Positions 1 to 6,902 of a DNA stretch of 64,000 nucleotides are shown in pieces (position 1 is the first letter of the stretch; every line of letters starts with the position of its first letter). Location: the NCBI GenBank assembly GCA_000472185.1, contig AVDB01000003.1:186001-250000 (forward strand), given 5' to 3'. The notes beneath the pieces were generated by a model. That model had not been told where the DNA came from, made no database searches, and saw nothing but the letters and a program-made list of their open reading frames with translations. This DNA comes from Rhodobacteraceae bacterium HIMB11. Its GTDB lineage: Bacteria > Pseudomonadota > Alphaproteobacteria > Rhodobacterales > Rhodobacteraceae. The translations under genes and the position numbers were made by a program.

Positions 1-313
1 AGCTAACCATGGTAATCCCCTTGCCGTACACGAAAGTGGCAGTAAAGAACCCAGTAGCAATAAGGCTAATAAGTGCCTTTGATCGCAACATTGCTTCGGC
101 CTTTGTTTGTGAGATGTCGTAGATAAGAGTGTAATGCAGGATCACCTCAGATCGAATGGTCTGAATGTAAACGAAACAAGCCGTCATTACCAAAATTAGC
201 AGGAAATACAGTTTGAAAGTACGTTGCCTCAGAGAAATCTCGGCAAGCTTGACTTCATTAGGCGTATCGAACAAATCGAGAAAAGCGTTTGTTTCTTGAT
301 CAGTGAGTTTCAT
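1..313 (-). CDS. Unknown membrane protein, C-terminus beyond the window
   Basis: An open frame starts at the ATG at 313 on the minus strand and runs off the left edge after about 104 codons. The start follows a GAGG ribosome-binding sequence. The N-terminal 25 residues are polar and acidic. Two hydrophobic stretches follow, at about residues 30-50 and 83-100, so it is probably an inner-membrane protein. I do not recognise the family. It lies inside the element that ends at the split tRNA-Leu, so it is likely accessory. The missing C-terminus could contain the informative domain. Confidence 0.6.
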   Translation of the reverse strand, partial: MKLTDQETNAFLDLFDTPNEVKLAEISLRQRTFKLYFLLILVMTACFVYIQTIRSEVILHYTLIYDISQTKAEAMLRSKALISLIATGFFTATFVYGKGITMVS

Positions 314-352
314 CTCAGCCTCGCAGCAACCTACTGCGTAACGAAGATAACA

Positions 353-401
353 CTTTACCCACTAAAGTCAAGATATAGTATCTAGTGCACCCCTTTACCC
401 A
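353..401. repeat. Short direct repeat CTTTACCCA, 40 bp apart
   Basis: The 9-mer CTTTACCCA occurs at 353-361 and again at 393-401. A related inverted form, TTTGGGTAGTAAA, lies further right near 428. All sit in the non-coding stretch just upstream of the leftward membrane gene, so they could be operator copies. No regulator is identified and a chance repeat is possible. Confidence 0.25.
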
Positions 402-509
402 TCATGTTGCATCAATGTGATACCGTTTGGGTAGTAAACACCTAATAGCCAATACAAGCTGGTCTGACCCAACTCCGCCATTCTTAGGTCATAAAACTGA
501 GTTTGACTT

Positions 510-755
510 CTACAGACCGCCTTTGAGAGCCTCTAGTGGCACCTCAGCAAACCGCACTTCACCACTCCAACTCATCTGAACAGACCACCATTCCATATGG
601 TAAGAAAGTGAACGCCACTTCGGCGTCCTACATGCTTGTACGATCCACTGTATGTCATCCGTGCAGCGTATGATGCGAAACCCACAGCAAGCGCTCTTGC
701 ACAAGCATGGATAGTTACTGTGGTTCTCGGGTAGCGTAATCTTTCGGTGCAGCAT
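510..755 (-). CDS. Small Cys-rich hypothetical protein
   Basis: An 81-residue frame beginning at ATG 755. It contains a Cys cluster (CLCKSACC, about residues 17-24) followed by two more Cys and a tryptophan-rich segment (IQWIV, WRSLSYHMEWW). This pattern could suggest a small metal- or nucleic-acid-binding protein, but that is inference. There is no convincing ribosome-binding site. It is divergent from the membrane gene at 834. I do not recognise the family and it may not be a real gene. Confidence 0.4.
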   Translation of the reverse strand: MLHRKITLPENHSNYPCLCKSACCGFRIIRCTDDIQWIVQACRTPKWRSLSYHMEWWSVQMSWSGEVRFAEVPLEALKGGL

Positions 756-833
756 TTGGATGTATTCTGATGCGATTAGGTAATCTAGATGTTGTGTGTT
801 ATGTTTGTGAGGCCAACAACAAGGAGTAGTGAA

Positions 834-1244
834 ATGATTGAAGCTAGTGGCGGAGCAGTAAACTTTATTGCGATCTTAATTCCCACACTCATGGCCCTGT
901 ACTATGGGTTTAGATGCCTCTTCCAGACAGAGGCTGCGATTGCTGAATGGGGCATTGGTGCAGCATCTGAACAGATGGTGAAAATCTGCGGGTGTTATGC
1001 GCTAACTCAGGGTGTAATGTATGCGATCATCCTGTTTACATCACCGGCAGGTGCATGGGAAATGTTTGCGTTCTCCACGATCTGGGCGGCTTTATTCTTG
1101 TACTTTAGCTATACAACTAAAAACAGCGCATGGGCTGAGGTCGAAGGTGTAAACGCCACAAATGAACCGATCATAGTAAGTGGTATCATGCTTATCGTTC
1201 ATATCTACATCATGTCAGCCATGAGCGGTATCATCTACGCGTAA
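834..1244 (+). CDS. Four-helix unknown membrane protein
   Basis: A 136-residue protein. I chose ATG 834 over an upstream in-frame start at 789 because an AAGGAG sequence lies at 821-826, seven bases before it. Four hydrophobic segments are visible, at about residues 8-28, 47-66, 72-90 and 113-133, joined by short loops with few charges. It is therefore an integral membrane protein. No family-defining motif is seen. It sits in the accessory element and is followed by an inverted repeat at 1261-1285. Confidence 0.65.
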   Translation: MIEASGGAVNFIAILIPTLMALYYGFRCLFQTEAAIAEWGIGAASEQMVKICGCYALTQGVMYAIILFTSPAGAWEMFAFSTIWAALFLYFSYTTKNSAWAEVEGVNATNEPIIVSGIMLIVHIYIMSAMSGIIYA

Positions 1245-1260
1245 CATTTACGATTAACGT

Positions 1261-1285
1261 CACCCAGTTTTTGATTGACTGGGTG
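1261..1285. terminator. Inverted repeat after the four-helix gene
   Basis: CACCCAGT (1261-1268) and ACTGGGTG (1278-1285) form a perfect 8-bp stem with a 9-base loop. It lies 16 bases after the stop of the gene at 834-1244 and just beyond the minus-strand relic at 1290-1367, so it could serve both. Neither strand has a clear T-run afterwards, so its termination role is uncertain. Confidence 0.4.
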
Positions 1286-1289
1286 GCGC

Positions 1290-1367
1290 CTAAGACTTGC
1301 TGAACTTGTCATAGTACGACTGCAACGATGTCCCACGTTTATCAGCAGCATTGTATTTATTTCCCAT
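1290..1367 (-). pseudogene. Relic of a second copy of the 1801-2685 protein C-terminus
   Basis: On the minus strand the 25 codons ending at the TAG at 1290-1292 read KYNAAD..GTSLQSYYDKFSKS. This matches the C-terminus of the neighbouring protein at 1801-2685, which reads YNPADELGTSLRSYYDKFSN. The similarity is also visible in the DNA (1297-1345 against 1816-1860). Upstream of the fragment the frame is soon closed by a TAA, so only the tail of a once larger gene remains. A functional 25-residue peptide is possible but less likely. Confidence 0.6.
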
Positions 1368-1400
1368 GATAATATCGTTTTGATATTATCTGCATATAAA

Positions 1401-1589
1401 TTATGTTTGTGGCCGTATATTCTCAGCGTACCATTCACGATACTTATTGTAATCTCCATCCGCTACAATCTCTCGCAAAAGTTCCGTCGCTCTCAAGCAC
1501 TTCTCCGCAATGTCAAACGGTAATATACCATACGAATTTACCATTTTATTACATTCTAACACTACTGATATTAATTCTTCATAATTCAT
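1401..1589 (-). CDS. Small hypothetical protein
   Basis: A 62-residue frame from ATG 1589, with a TTG immediately upstream at 1592. The sequence is acidic and looks helical (EELISVVLECNKMV, EKCLRATELLREIV) and reads like a real soluble protein. The ribosome-binding site is weak. I cannot assign a family. It lies between the C-terminal relic at 1290 and the hairpin at 1624, in the same orientation as most genes of the element. Confidence 0.4.
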   Translation of the reverse strand: MNYEELISVVLECNKMVNSYGILPFDIAEKCLRATELLREIVADGDYNKYREWYAENIRPQT

Positions 1590-1623
1590 CAATTATTCAC
1601 CATTGACTCAAATTTAGAAAAGT

Positions 1624-1664
1624 GAGGAAGGTGAATGCATTGCTGCACTTGGAGCACCTTCCTC
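1624..1664 (-). terminator. Strong hairpin, likely terminator of the 1801-2685 gene
   Basis: GAGGAAGGTG (1624-1633) pairs perfectly with CACCTTCCTC (1655-1664), and the 21-base loop contains a further TGCA/TGCA pair. Read on the minus strand the stem is followed by ACTTTTC, a short T-rich tail. It lies 136 bases downstream of the minus-strand gene ending at 1801. A structured RNA is an alternative. Confidence 0.45.
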
Positions 1665-1800
1665 GGAACACAACTTTTAGTGAGGAGTTGGTTCAGTATC
1701 AAAATGATACTTATTAAGATTTGAGTCAACATTTAAAATACAAATTAAACACAGCCTAAAATAAATAATTAGCCCGAGACACGCCTCACCTAATATAACT

Positions 1801-2685
1801 TTACGCATCACCACGGTTACTGAACTTGTCATAGTATGAACGCAAAGAAGTCCCAAGTTCGTCCGCTGGATTGTAGCCGCCTTTGCTCTGCACAAACTTC
1901 TTCATGCCCGACTTCCCGCCCAGGTGTGCCACAGCGCGTAAGCTGTCTCTGTCATAATCAGCGGCTACATCTCCAAGCGCATCAATGGCCTTATCCAGAT
2001 CAGCTATGTGCCATTCCGCAACCTTGTCCTGTAACGTAGTATCCTTGATGAACTCGTCTTGCGTGAATGTTGTGCCAGTTGCTTTTTGGTAATCCTGTAA
2101 ACGCGCCTTGCCGAACTGCAACTTACCGACAAACCGTCTTCCGTCTTTGATCGTGATTTCAGCATCAGCTTTACCGCTGCTTTCACTGGCTTCTAGCTGG
2201 TCAAGGAAGGATAGCTGCTCTGGTGCTTCTTTTGTTAATCCAGCCGCTGCACTGAACTCTGCAATATCTTTGTCTGTAATCTCAGGGATACCGCCCGTGA
2301 CTTCACTTACAGACGTGTTCCAATCATCGTAAATGCTAAGCTGTGCGGCTACACGATCAAACTTTGGTTTCTCACGTACTTCGACTGGGTCTATCTGTTC
2401 CAGTAACATTGCTACGATTGCTTGCAGATCAGGGCGTAATCCACGATGTAGCTGCTTAACCAAATCTTCATAAGTCACGTCCATATATCCTTGGCTGCGC
2501 ACATAGGTCTGCGACATCATACGAGTAAGTCTAGCCAAACTTTGCACCTGCGCCGCATCCTCAGGTGAGAGGTCACCCAAAAGCTGTGTTAGGGTTTTAG
2601 GCCGCTGGTTTCCAAGGATTGCATTGCGGAAGTTATCAATGATGGTGTCGTCTTGTTCCATCAATCCAATGTTGAACTTGTCCAT
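1801..2685 (-). CDS. Hypothetical protein, possibly phage-derived
   Basis: A 294-residue soluble, acidic protein. I chose ATG 2685, preceded by AAAGAAAG, over a longer frame beginning at 2787 whose first 34 residues look non-coding. The C-terminal 40 residues (AVAHLGGKSGMKKFVQSKGG, then YNPADELGTSLRSYYDKF) form a compact Gly/Tyr-rich module. From memory this resembles C-terminal modules in virion-associated proteins of marine podoviruses; that is recollection, not a search. The middle of the protein has no motif I recognise. A relic of the same module lies at 1290-1367, so the module has been duplicated. Confidence 0.65.
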   Translation of the reverse strand: MDKFNIGLMEQDDTIIDNFRNAILGNQRPKTLTQLLGDLSPEDAAQVQSLARLTRMMSQTYVRSQGYMDVTYEDLVKQLHRGLRPDLQAIVAMLLEQIDPVEVREKPKFDRVAAQLSIYDDWNTSVSEVTGGIPEITDKDIAEFSAAAGLTKEAPEQLSFLDQLEASESSGKADAEITIKDGRRFVGKLQFGKARLQDYQKATGTTFTQDEFIKDTTLQDKVAEWHIADLDKAIDALGDVAADYDRDSLRAVAHLGGKSGMKKFVQSKGGYNPADELGTSLRSYYDKFSNRGDA

Positions 2686-2790
2686 AGTTATTCTTTCTTT
2701 GGGGAATGTATGTGTACAGAACACTTGGCTCTGTTGTGTTTCTAGAAAGCGGTAAAAAGTGTGAAGCTGGGCGTTGCGAACTGACAAACT

Positions 2791-2851
2791 TTACATGTAA
2801 CGCGGTGTAAAAGGGTTACGCTGGATACCGCACATACAGTAAGTAACTGTA
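2791..2851. promoter_or_regulatory. Two operator-like palindromes upstream of the 2685 gene
   Basis: TTACATGTAA at 2791-2800 is a perfect 10-bp palindrome. TACAGT-AAGTA-ACTGTA at 2835-2851 has perfect 6-bp arms. Both fall in the 210-base gap 2686-2895, which also repeats GTTAC/GTAAC words several times. The arrangement suggests a regulator binding in front of the leftward gene starting at 2685. No repressor gene is visible in the window. Confidence 0.4.
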
Positions 2852-2895
2852 ATCGTTACACTAATGTACACTGGATTGCTTACACACCATACAGG

Positions 2896-3279
2896 CTAGG
2901 CCAGTAAATCATCTAAGTACGTAGTGAGAAGCGGCCCAAGGGTGAGCGCACCTTTCGCTTTGTCGTCATACGGTGATAGTAGCAGCCCTCTTGCGACTGC
3001 CTTGTCCAACCAGCCAACCGCTTTGGTCGTGAAGCCGTACTCGTGATACGTTGCTGTGTGTCTGCTTGTGACATCTATACTTGTTTCAGCCTCGTAGGCC
3101 GCAACGATGATGCCGCTAAAAAGCTGGTGCAGTGCGCCATTCAAGCTAATGCGCCTGTAAGGCAGCACTTCTTCTGTGCGAAGGATTGTTGTAACTAACT
3201 CTGTGGCCTCATTGAAGTATGGGTCATCACCTGTTTCGAGTTTGGCTTCTGCTTTGCCTAACAGGACGAACAGGTTCAT
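2896..3279 (-). CDS. Hypothetical protein of the element
   Basis: A 127-residue soluble protein from ATG 3279. This start codon overlaps the stop of the preceding small gene as ATGA, implying translational coupling. The sequence is helical and acidic with no Cys and no recognisable motif. The C-terminus (GALTLGPLLTTYLDDLLA) is amphipathic. I cannot assign a function. Same orientation as the genes at 1801-2685 and 3276-3437. Confidence 0.6.
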   Translation of the reverse strand: MNLFVLLGKAEAKLETGDDPYFNEATELVTTILRTEEVLPYRRISLNGALHQLFSGIIVAAYEAETSIDVTSRHTATYHEYGFTTKAVGWLDKAVARGLLLSPYDDKAKGALTLGPLLTTYLDDLLA

Positions 3280-3437
3280 TGCTGATCATCCATCAAGTCA
3301 TAAAACGCTCTGCCTAGCTTGCGTTGCGCTTGAACCATTTCGGCTACTGTAGATGCCTTGTGATACGCATCAGGGTTGCTGTGCTTTAGCTTGCGGTACG
3401 AACTAAAGAATACACGCGAAGTGTCGTGGTGTGACAT
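3276..3437 (-). CDS. 53-residue hypothetical protein
   Basis: A short frame from ATG 3437 after a GAGGATG sequence. The product is basic in its first half and rich in His and Tyr (MSHHDTSRVFFSSYRKLKHS), with an acidic end (LMDDQQ). Its TGA overlaps the ATG of the next gene by four bases, which strongly supports it being translated. No family is recognised. It is the gene of the element nearest the attachment junction. Confidence 0.55.
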   Translation of the reverse strand: MSHHDTSRVFFSSYRKLKHSNPDAYHKASTVAEMVQAQRKLGRAFYDLMDDQQ

Positions 3438-3556
3438 GATCACATCCTCTTATCGTTACTGGAATGGGGGGAAACAGGGGCTGTAGCTAGTGCTATGGGT
3501 GGCCTGTTTTGATGTCACTAGTTATACCAAGATTGCGGTCATCAAGCAAGAATAAA

Positions 3557-3592
3557 GTGTCTACTAAATGTCTATCAGAATCGATTTAAGTC
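3557..3592. repeat. Short repeats beside the tRNA junction
   Basis: TGTCTA occurs at 3558-3563 and 3569-3574, 11 bp apart, and again inside the tRNA fragment at 3652-3657. GTGTCTAC is shared exactly by 3557-3564 and 3651-3658. TTAAGTC also recurs (3586-3592 and 3640-3646). Helically phased short repeats next to an attachment site are what arm-type binding sites of a tyrosine recombinase look like. No integrase gene is in the window, so this is inference. Confidence 0.35.
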
Positions 3593-3635
3593 ATTAAACG
3601 TCATATATTCTTGTGATTTACAGGACAAACCAAAG

Positions 3636-3675
3636 AATTTTAAGTCTCTTGTGTCTACCATTCCACCACGCGGGC
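3636..3675 (-). pseudogene. 5' half of tRNA-Leu(UAA), attachment junction
   Basis: Read on the minus strand, 3675 to 3636 matches the start of an alphaproteobacterial tRNA-Leu(UAA): acceptor strand GCCCGCG, D-arm TGGAATGGTAGACACA, and an anticodon region AGAGA-CTTAAAA with the UAA anticodon. After the anticodon loop the match stops. The 3' side of the anticodon stem pairs poorly, there is no T-arm, and no CGCGGGC to close the acceptor stem occurs nearby. The gene is therefore cut at the anticodon, and the sequence to the left belongs to the inserted element. The chromosomal side carries the 5' half and its promoter. Confidence 0.75.
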
Positions 3676-3692
3676 ACGTGTTGGGTGGGGCG

Positions 3693-3720
3693 AACATAGC
3701 GATAGTTGATGCGGTGTAAA
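3693..3720 (-). promoter_or_regulatory. Probable promoter of the split tRNA-Leu
   Basis: On the minus strand TTTACA (3715-3720) and TATGTT (3693-3698) are separated by 16 bases and lie just upstream of the tRNA 5' end at 3675. An alternative -35, TTGAAA, lies slightly further upstream. The position suits the original tRNA promoter, now driving only a half gene. Confidence 0.4.
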
Positions 3721-3827
3721 GGGGTTTCAAAGCGGATATGACGCGAAAGTGTTGCGTGGAACGCAAAACATAAATTTCCACGTTTCAAATCCTTGACGCA
3801 AGTGAAGGAAACCGCCAAATCATATGC

Positions 3828-4580
3828 ATGTTCCCGTTTCGCGATCACAATCCTTCTGGCCGTACGCCTTTTGTCACATACGCCCTTATCGTCCTGAATG
3901 TACTCATATTTCTGTCCTATTGGGCGGAACTTGATAACGCGCGGTATATGAATGCTCTGCTGACCAATTGGGCAATGGTGCCTGAATTTATAAGTCAGGG
4001 TTATGGGCAGGCTGGTTTGTTGACATCCATATTCCTACATGGCGGCGTCATGCATCTGCTTGGGAATATGCTGTTTCTCTACATTTTTGGTGACAACATC
4101 GAGGACGAGCTTGGAAGCGCGAAGTTCTTGGGGTTTTATTTGGGCGCTGGCATTTTGGCGAACCTTGCACAATACGCAGTTGCACCCATGTCCGATGTCC
4201 CTGTGATTGGCGCTTCTGGGGCTGTTGCGGGGGTCATGGGGGCTTATCTACTGCTTTACCCCAAAGCGCGCGTCGATATCATTCTGATTTTCATTATCTT
4301 TTTCAAAATCTTCACACTGCGCGCATGGATCGTATTGGGGATTTGGCTTGCGATGCAGTTTTTGGGCGGCTTTGGGTCGAATCCCGAAACAGGTGGCGTT
4401 GCCTATTGGGCCCATATCGGCGGCTTTGTTGCTGGGATGGCCATGATATATCCGCGCTGGCGCGCGAAAGGATCCCGCGCATTTTGGCGTGCAACAGAGG
4501 GTGTACCGCCCCACCCAGAGGCGACATACACACTTACACAATCAGGAATTCCAAAAATACCTCGTAGGCCCCGCCGCTGA
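3828..4580 (+). CDS. Rhomboid-family intramembrane serine protease
   Basis: A 250-residue integral membrane protease of the inner membrane that cleaves substrates within transmembrane helices. The start MFPFRDHNPS is the usual N-terminus of alphaproteobacterial rhomboids. Visible hallmarks are HGG..H..GN at about residues 71-80, the GASG box with catalytic Ser130, and the partner His196 in AHIGGFVAG. Six or so hydrophobic helices are present. It is the first chromosomal gene after the split tRNA. Its stop at 4580 directly abuts that of the convergent suhB-like gene. Substrates are unknown. Confidence 0.9.
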   Translation: MFPFRDHNPSGRTPFVTYALIVLNVLIFLSYWAELDNARYMNALLTNWAMVPEFISQGYGQAGLLTSIFLHGGVMHLLGNMLFLYIFGDNIEDELGSAKFLGFYLGAGILANLAQYAVAPMSDVPVIGASGAVAGVMGAYLLLYPKARVDIILIFIIFFKIFTLRAWIVLGIWLAMQFLGGFGSNPETGGVAYWAHIGGFVAGMAMIYPRWRAKGSRAFWRATEGVPPHPEATYTLTQSGIPKIPRRPRR

Positions 4581-5372
4581 TTAGCTGCGCAGGATTTTTG
4601 CGAACGCCTCAAACTGGGCTTCGCTTGCAACGATAACATCGCCTGTTTCCATTGGGTCTGTATCTGGCGTCAGACCTTCAACCAATGCGCCCGCCTCTTT
4701 CGCGATCAACAGGCCAGCAGCCATATCCCAAGCTTTTAGGCCACGTTCCCAGAATCCGTCATAGCGTGCCGCAGCAACATAAGCCAAATCCAACGAGGCC
4801 GCACCAAAGCGGCGCACACCCGCGCAGACAGGCATCAGTTTGGCCAAATCCTGCAATGTTTCAGGCAGGTCGCCCGCACGTCCAGAAAACGGAATACCAG
4901 TTGCATATAGGCTATCTTCGACACGATAGCATGGGGATACACGAATGCGCATTTCGTTCATCCACGCACCTGCCCCTTTTTCTGAAACAAACATCTCGTC
5001 TTTGGTGGGATCATAGACCACTGCGGCAACCAGTTGCCCCTTATGCTCGAGTGCGATGGAAACGGCCCAATGCGGAAGCCCGTGCAAAAAGTTGGTCGTG
5101 CCGTCAAGCGGATCAACAATCCAACGGCGTGTTGGGTCCTGACCATCCACTTCACCCGTTTCTTCGCCTAAGAACCCATAGGTGGGTCGCGCCTCGGTCA
5201 ATTCTTCGCGAATGATCTTTTCTGCAGCCATATCCGCACGTGACACAAAATCCCCGGCCCCTTTGCGTGAAACCTGAAGATTTTCCACCTCGCGGAAGTC
5301 TTTGGAAAGGGAACGCCCCGCCTTGCGCGCGGCTTTCATCATAACGTTAAGATTGGCGCTACCTTGCTGCAT
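4581..5372 (-). CDS. suhB: Inositol monophosphatase family protein
   Basis: 263 residues, cytosolic Mg-dependent phosphatase of the inositol-monophosphatase fold. Metal ligands are visible: Glu70-Glu71 (GEETGE), the DPLDGTTN motif with Asp87 and Asp90, and Asp216 in AWDMAAG. ATG 5372 was chosen over a longer frame from 5411 because AAGGAT precedes it and MQQGSANLNVM is the expected N-terminus. The family hydrolyses inositol phosphates, and SuhB also has roles in rRNA transcription. Which of these applies here cannot be told from sequence. Confidence 0.88.
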   Translation of the reverse strand: MQQGSANLNVMMKAARKAGRSLSKDFREVENLQVSRKGAGDFVSRADMAAEKIIREELTEARPTYGFLGEETGEVDGQDPTRRWIVDPLDGTTNFLHGLPHWAVSIALEHKGQLVAAVVYDPTKDEMFVSEKGAGAWMNEMRIRVSPCYRVEDSLYATGIPFSGRAGDLPETLQDLAKLMPVCAGVRRFGAASLDLAYVAAARYDGFWERGLKAWDMAAGLLIAKEAGALVEGLTPDTDPMETGDVIVASEAQFEAFAKILRS

Positions 5373-5473
5373 TTGAATATCCTTATTTTCAGGCTGGCCG
5401 TATACGCGCAATTCATTGGCTTGCCAAGGGAGGAGTGTAAAAAGGGCTGGATCGCACCCAGCCCATATTTAAT

Positions 5474-5941
5474 TTAGTGTGAATGCGTGTGCGCAGACAT
5501 TTTGCCCTGACGTTCCAAATCAACGGGAACCGTCACCGTCACGTCCCCCGCATGTTCAAAGGTCAGAGTAAGTTCAAACATATCCCCATGTTCTAATGAC
5601 CTCGTAAGCCCCATGAACATGACATGATCTCCGCCTCGTTTCAGCGCATGCATGCCACCTGCAGGAATGATCATGCCATCTTCAAGCTTGGTCATTTTCA
5701 TAACGCCATCTTCTTCGATATGGGTATGAAGTTCGACACGCTTCGCCACATCAGATGCAGCCGCAATCAAACGATCATCCTGATCTGCATGATTGTGAAG
5801 CATCATAAATGCGGCACCCGATTTGGCAACTTTGCTTGCGACGCGTGCATAGGCATCCATCACCATAACGTCACCCGCGAACAAAGGCGTGCTCGTGAAC
5901 AATGCGAAAGAGGCCGCTGAAATTAGGTTTCTAAGTTTCAT
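5474..5941 (-). CDS. Periplasmic copper chaperone PCu(A)C family
   Basis: 155 residues. A signal peptide covers about residues 1-22 (ending PLFA). The mature protein has the Met/His pattern of PCu(A)C copper-binding proteins: MMLHNHAD, ELHTHIEEDGVMKM, then GGMHALKRGG. These deliver Cu(I) to the CuA centre of cytochrome c oxidase. The C-terminal HTHSH tail may also bind metal. ATG 5941 follows AGGAG. The gene lies 35 bases after the exported CPDC protein (5977-6309), suggesting an operon for copper or oxidase assembly. Confidence 0.88.
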   Translation of the reverse strand: MKLRNLISAASFALFTSTPLFAGDVMVMDAYARVASKVAKSGAAFMMLHNHADQDDRLIAAASDVAKRVELHTHIEEDGVMKMTKLEDGMIIPAGGMHALKRGGDHVMFMGLTRSLEHGDMFELTLTFEHAGDVTVTVPVDLERQGKMSAHTHSH

Positions 5942-5976
5942 TTTTATCTCCTGATCTTTTTGTGTTGGTTTTGAAA

Positions 5977-6309
5977 TCAAGAGTAGAGGGGCGGACCCCG
6001 CTGCTGAAAGCCGTCAAACACGACTGAGGCGCCCTGGGCCTGATCGGTCCAATATTGATGCTCCTGCGCATGGGTATCCTGTAAAACCACCACACCCGTG
6101 GACGCATCGACAAGCGCTAATACAGAAATACAATCGGGACACGTGACATGTCGCTTTATCGGATCACCATTGGCATCCAGCGTCACCACAATCATCGAAC
6201 CGCCGCTACAAACGGGGACGATATGGGCGACATCCTGTTGATGCGGCATCGCATGGACGCGCGAAAACGCGCCAATGATCATGGCAAGGATCAAGCTTAT
6301 GCGAAGCAA
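5977..6309 (-). CDS. Exported protein with a CPDC motif
   Basis: About 110 residues with an N-terminal hydrophobic signal (LRISLILAMIIGAFSRVHA), then a mature part carrying one Cys and a RHVTCPDC pair. The start is uncertain. The frame is open to 6357, but that region forms the rpmB terminator, so I place the start at TTG 6309; GTG 6333 is an alternative. It lies immediately upstream of the copper chaperone, so a role in copper handling is likely by context. I cannot name the family with confidence. Confidence 0.6.
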   Translation of the reverse strand: MLRISLILAMIIGAFSRVHAMPHQQDVAHIVPVCSGGSMIVVTLDANGDPIKRHVTCPDCISVLALVDASTGVVVLQDTHAQEHQYWTDQAQGASVVFDGFQQRGPPLYS

Positions 6310-6341
6310 GTTAGGAATGGGATCACCCAACACTAGGACAC

Positions 6342-6369
6342 AAAAAAACCCTGCCACACTCCGACAGGG
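6342..6369 (-). terminator. Intrinsic terminator of rpmB
   Basis: On the minus strand CCCTG...CAGGG forms a stem, extended by a G-T pair, and is followed directly by seven T residues. It lies 26 bases after the rpmB stop at 6395. Confidence 0.8.
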
Positions 6370-6394
6370 TCTTCAATAAATCTTGGTGCGACAC

Positions 6395-6679
6395 TTACGC
6401 TGTTTGTGCTTTTGCGATCTCTTTTTTGATCTTTAGCGCGTTGTCAGATAGCTCACCGTCTTTTGCTTTTGCCAAAAACGCATCAAGACCACCACGGTGA
6501 TCAACAGAGCGAAGAGCCGCTGCAGAAATGCGCAACTTGAACCCACGGCCCAATGTTTCAGACTGCAGTGTTACGTCGTTCAGGTTTGGCAAGAAGCGAC
6601 GACGTGTTTTGTTGTTGGCGTGGCTGACGTTGTTGCCAGTCATCGGGCCTTTTCCAGTCAATTCGCAGCGTCGCGACAT
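6395..6679 (-). CDS. rpmB: 50S ribosomal protein L28
   Basis: 94 residues, the usual length for L28. It begins [20 protein letters not shown], the classic N-terminus, and then has [17 protein letters not shown]. The protein is a structural part of the large ribosomal subunit. ATG 6679 was chosen by family alignment; the frame is open further upstream but that part is non-coding in style. A strong terminator follows at 6342-6369. The 223-base gap to meaB (6680-6902) should contain the promoter, but I see no clear hexamers. Confidence 0.97.
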   Translation of the reverse strand: MSRRCELTGKGPMTGNNVSHANNKTRRRFLPNLNDVTLQSETLGRGFKLRISAAALRSVDHRGGLDAFLAKAKDGELSDNALKIKKEIAKAQTA

Positions 6680-6902
6680 GATCTTATCCTCATCTTTTTT
6701 CGTCTGACCTGCATCAACCGCTGGCCAATATAAAAAGGCGCCGCTAATAGGGCCGCGCCGAAATTCAGTTCGTGTGCTTCTATGTGCAAATCTGGGTAAG
6801 GTCAAGAAGCCAGAACCCGCAATTTACGAATTTTCAGGCCTTTGAATATTTATAAACCGCACATCCGTGTTTTTGCTGGACGAAAAATTGTCAAACACCC
6901 CG

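Noticed and set aside
3575-3848. Minus-strand reading frames across the tRNA-Leu junction (for example 3575-3781)
   Set aside because: They translate the tRNA half and its promoter; no ribosome-binding site and no protein-like pattern.
5977-6357. Extended start of the CPDC exported protein at 6357
   Set aside because: The first 12-16 codons are the rpmB terminator stem and T-run, and the signal peptide begins later.
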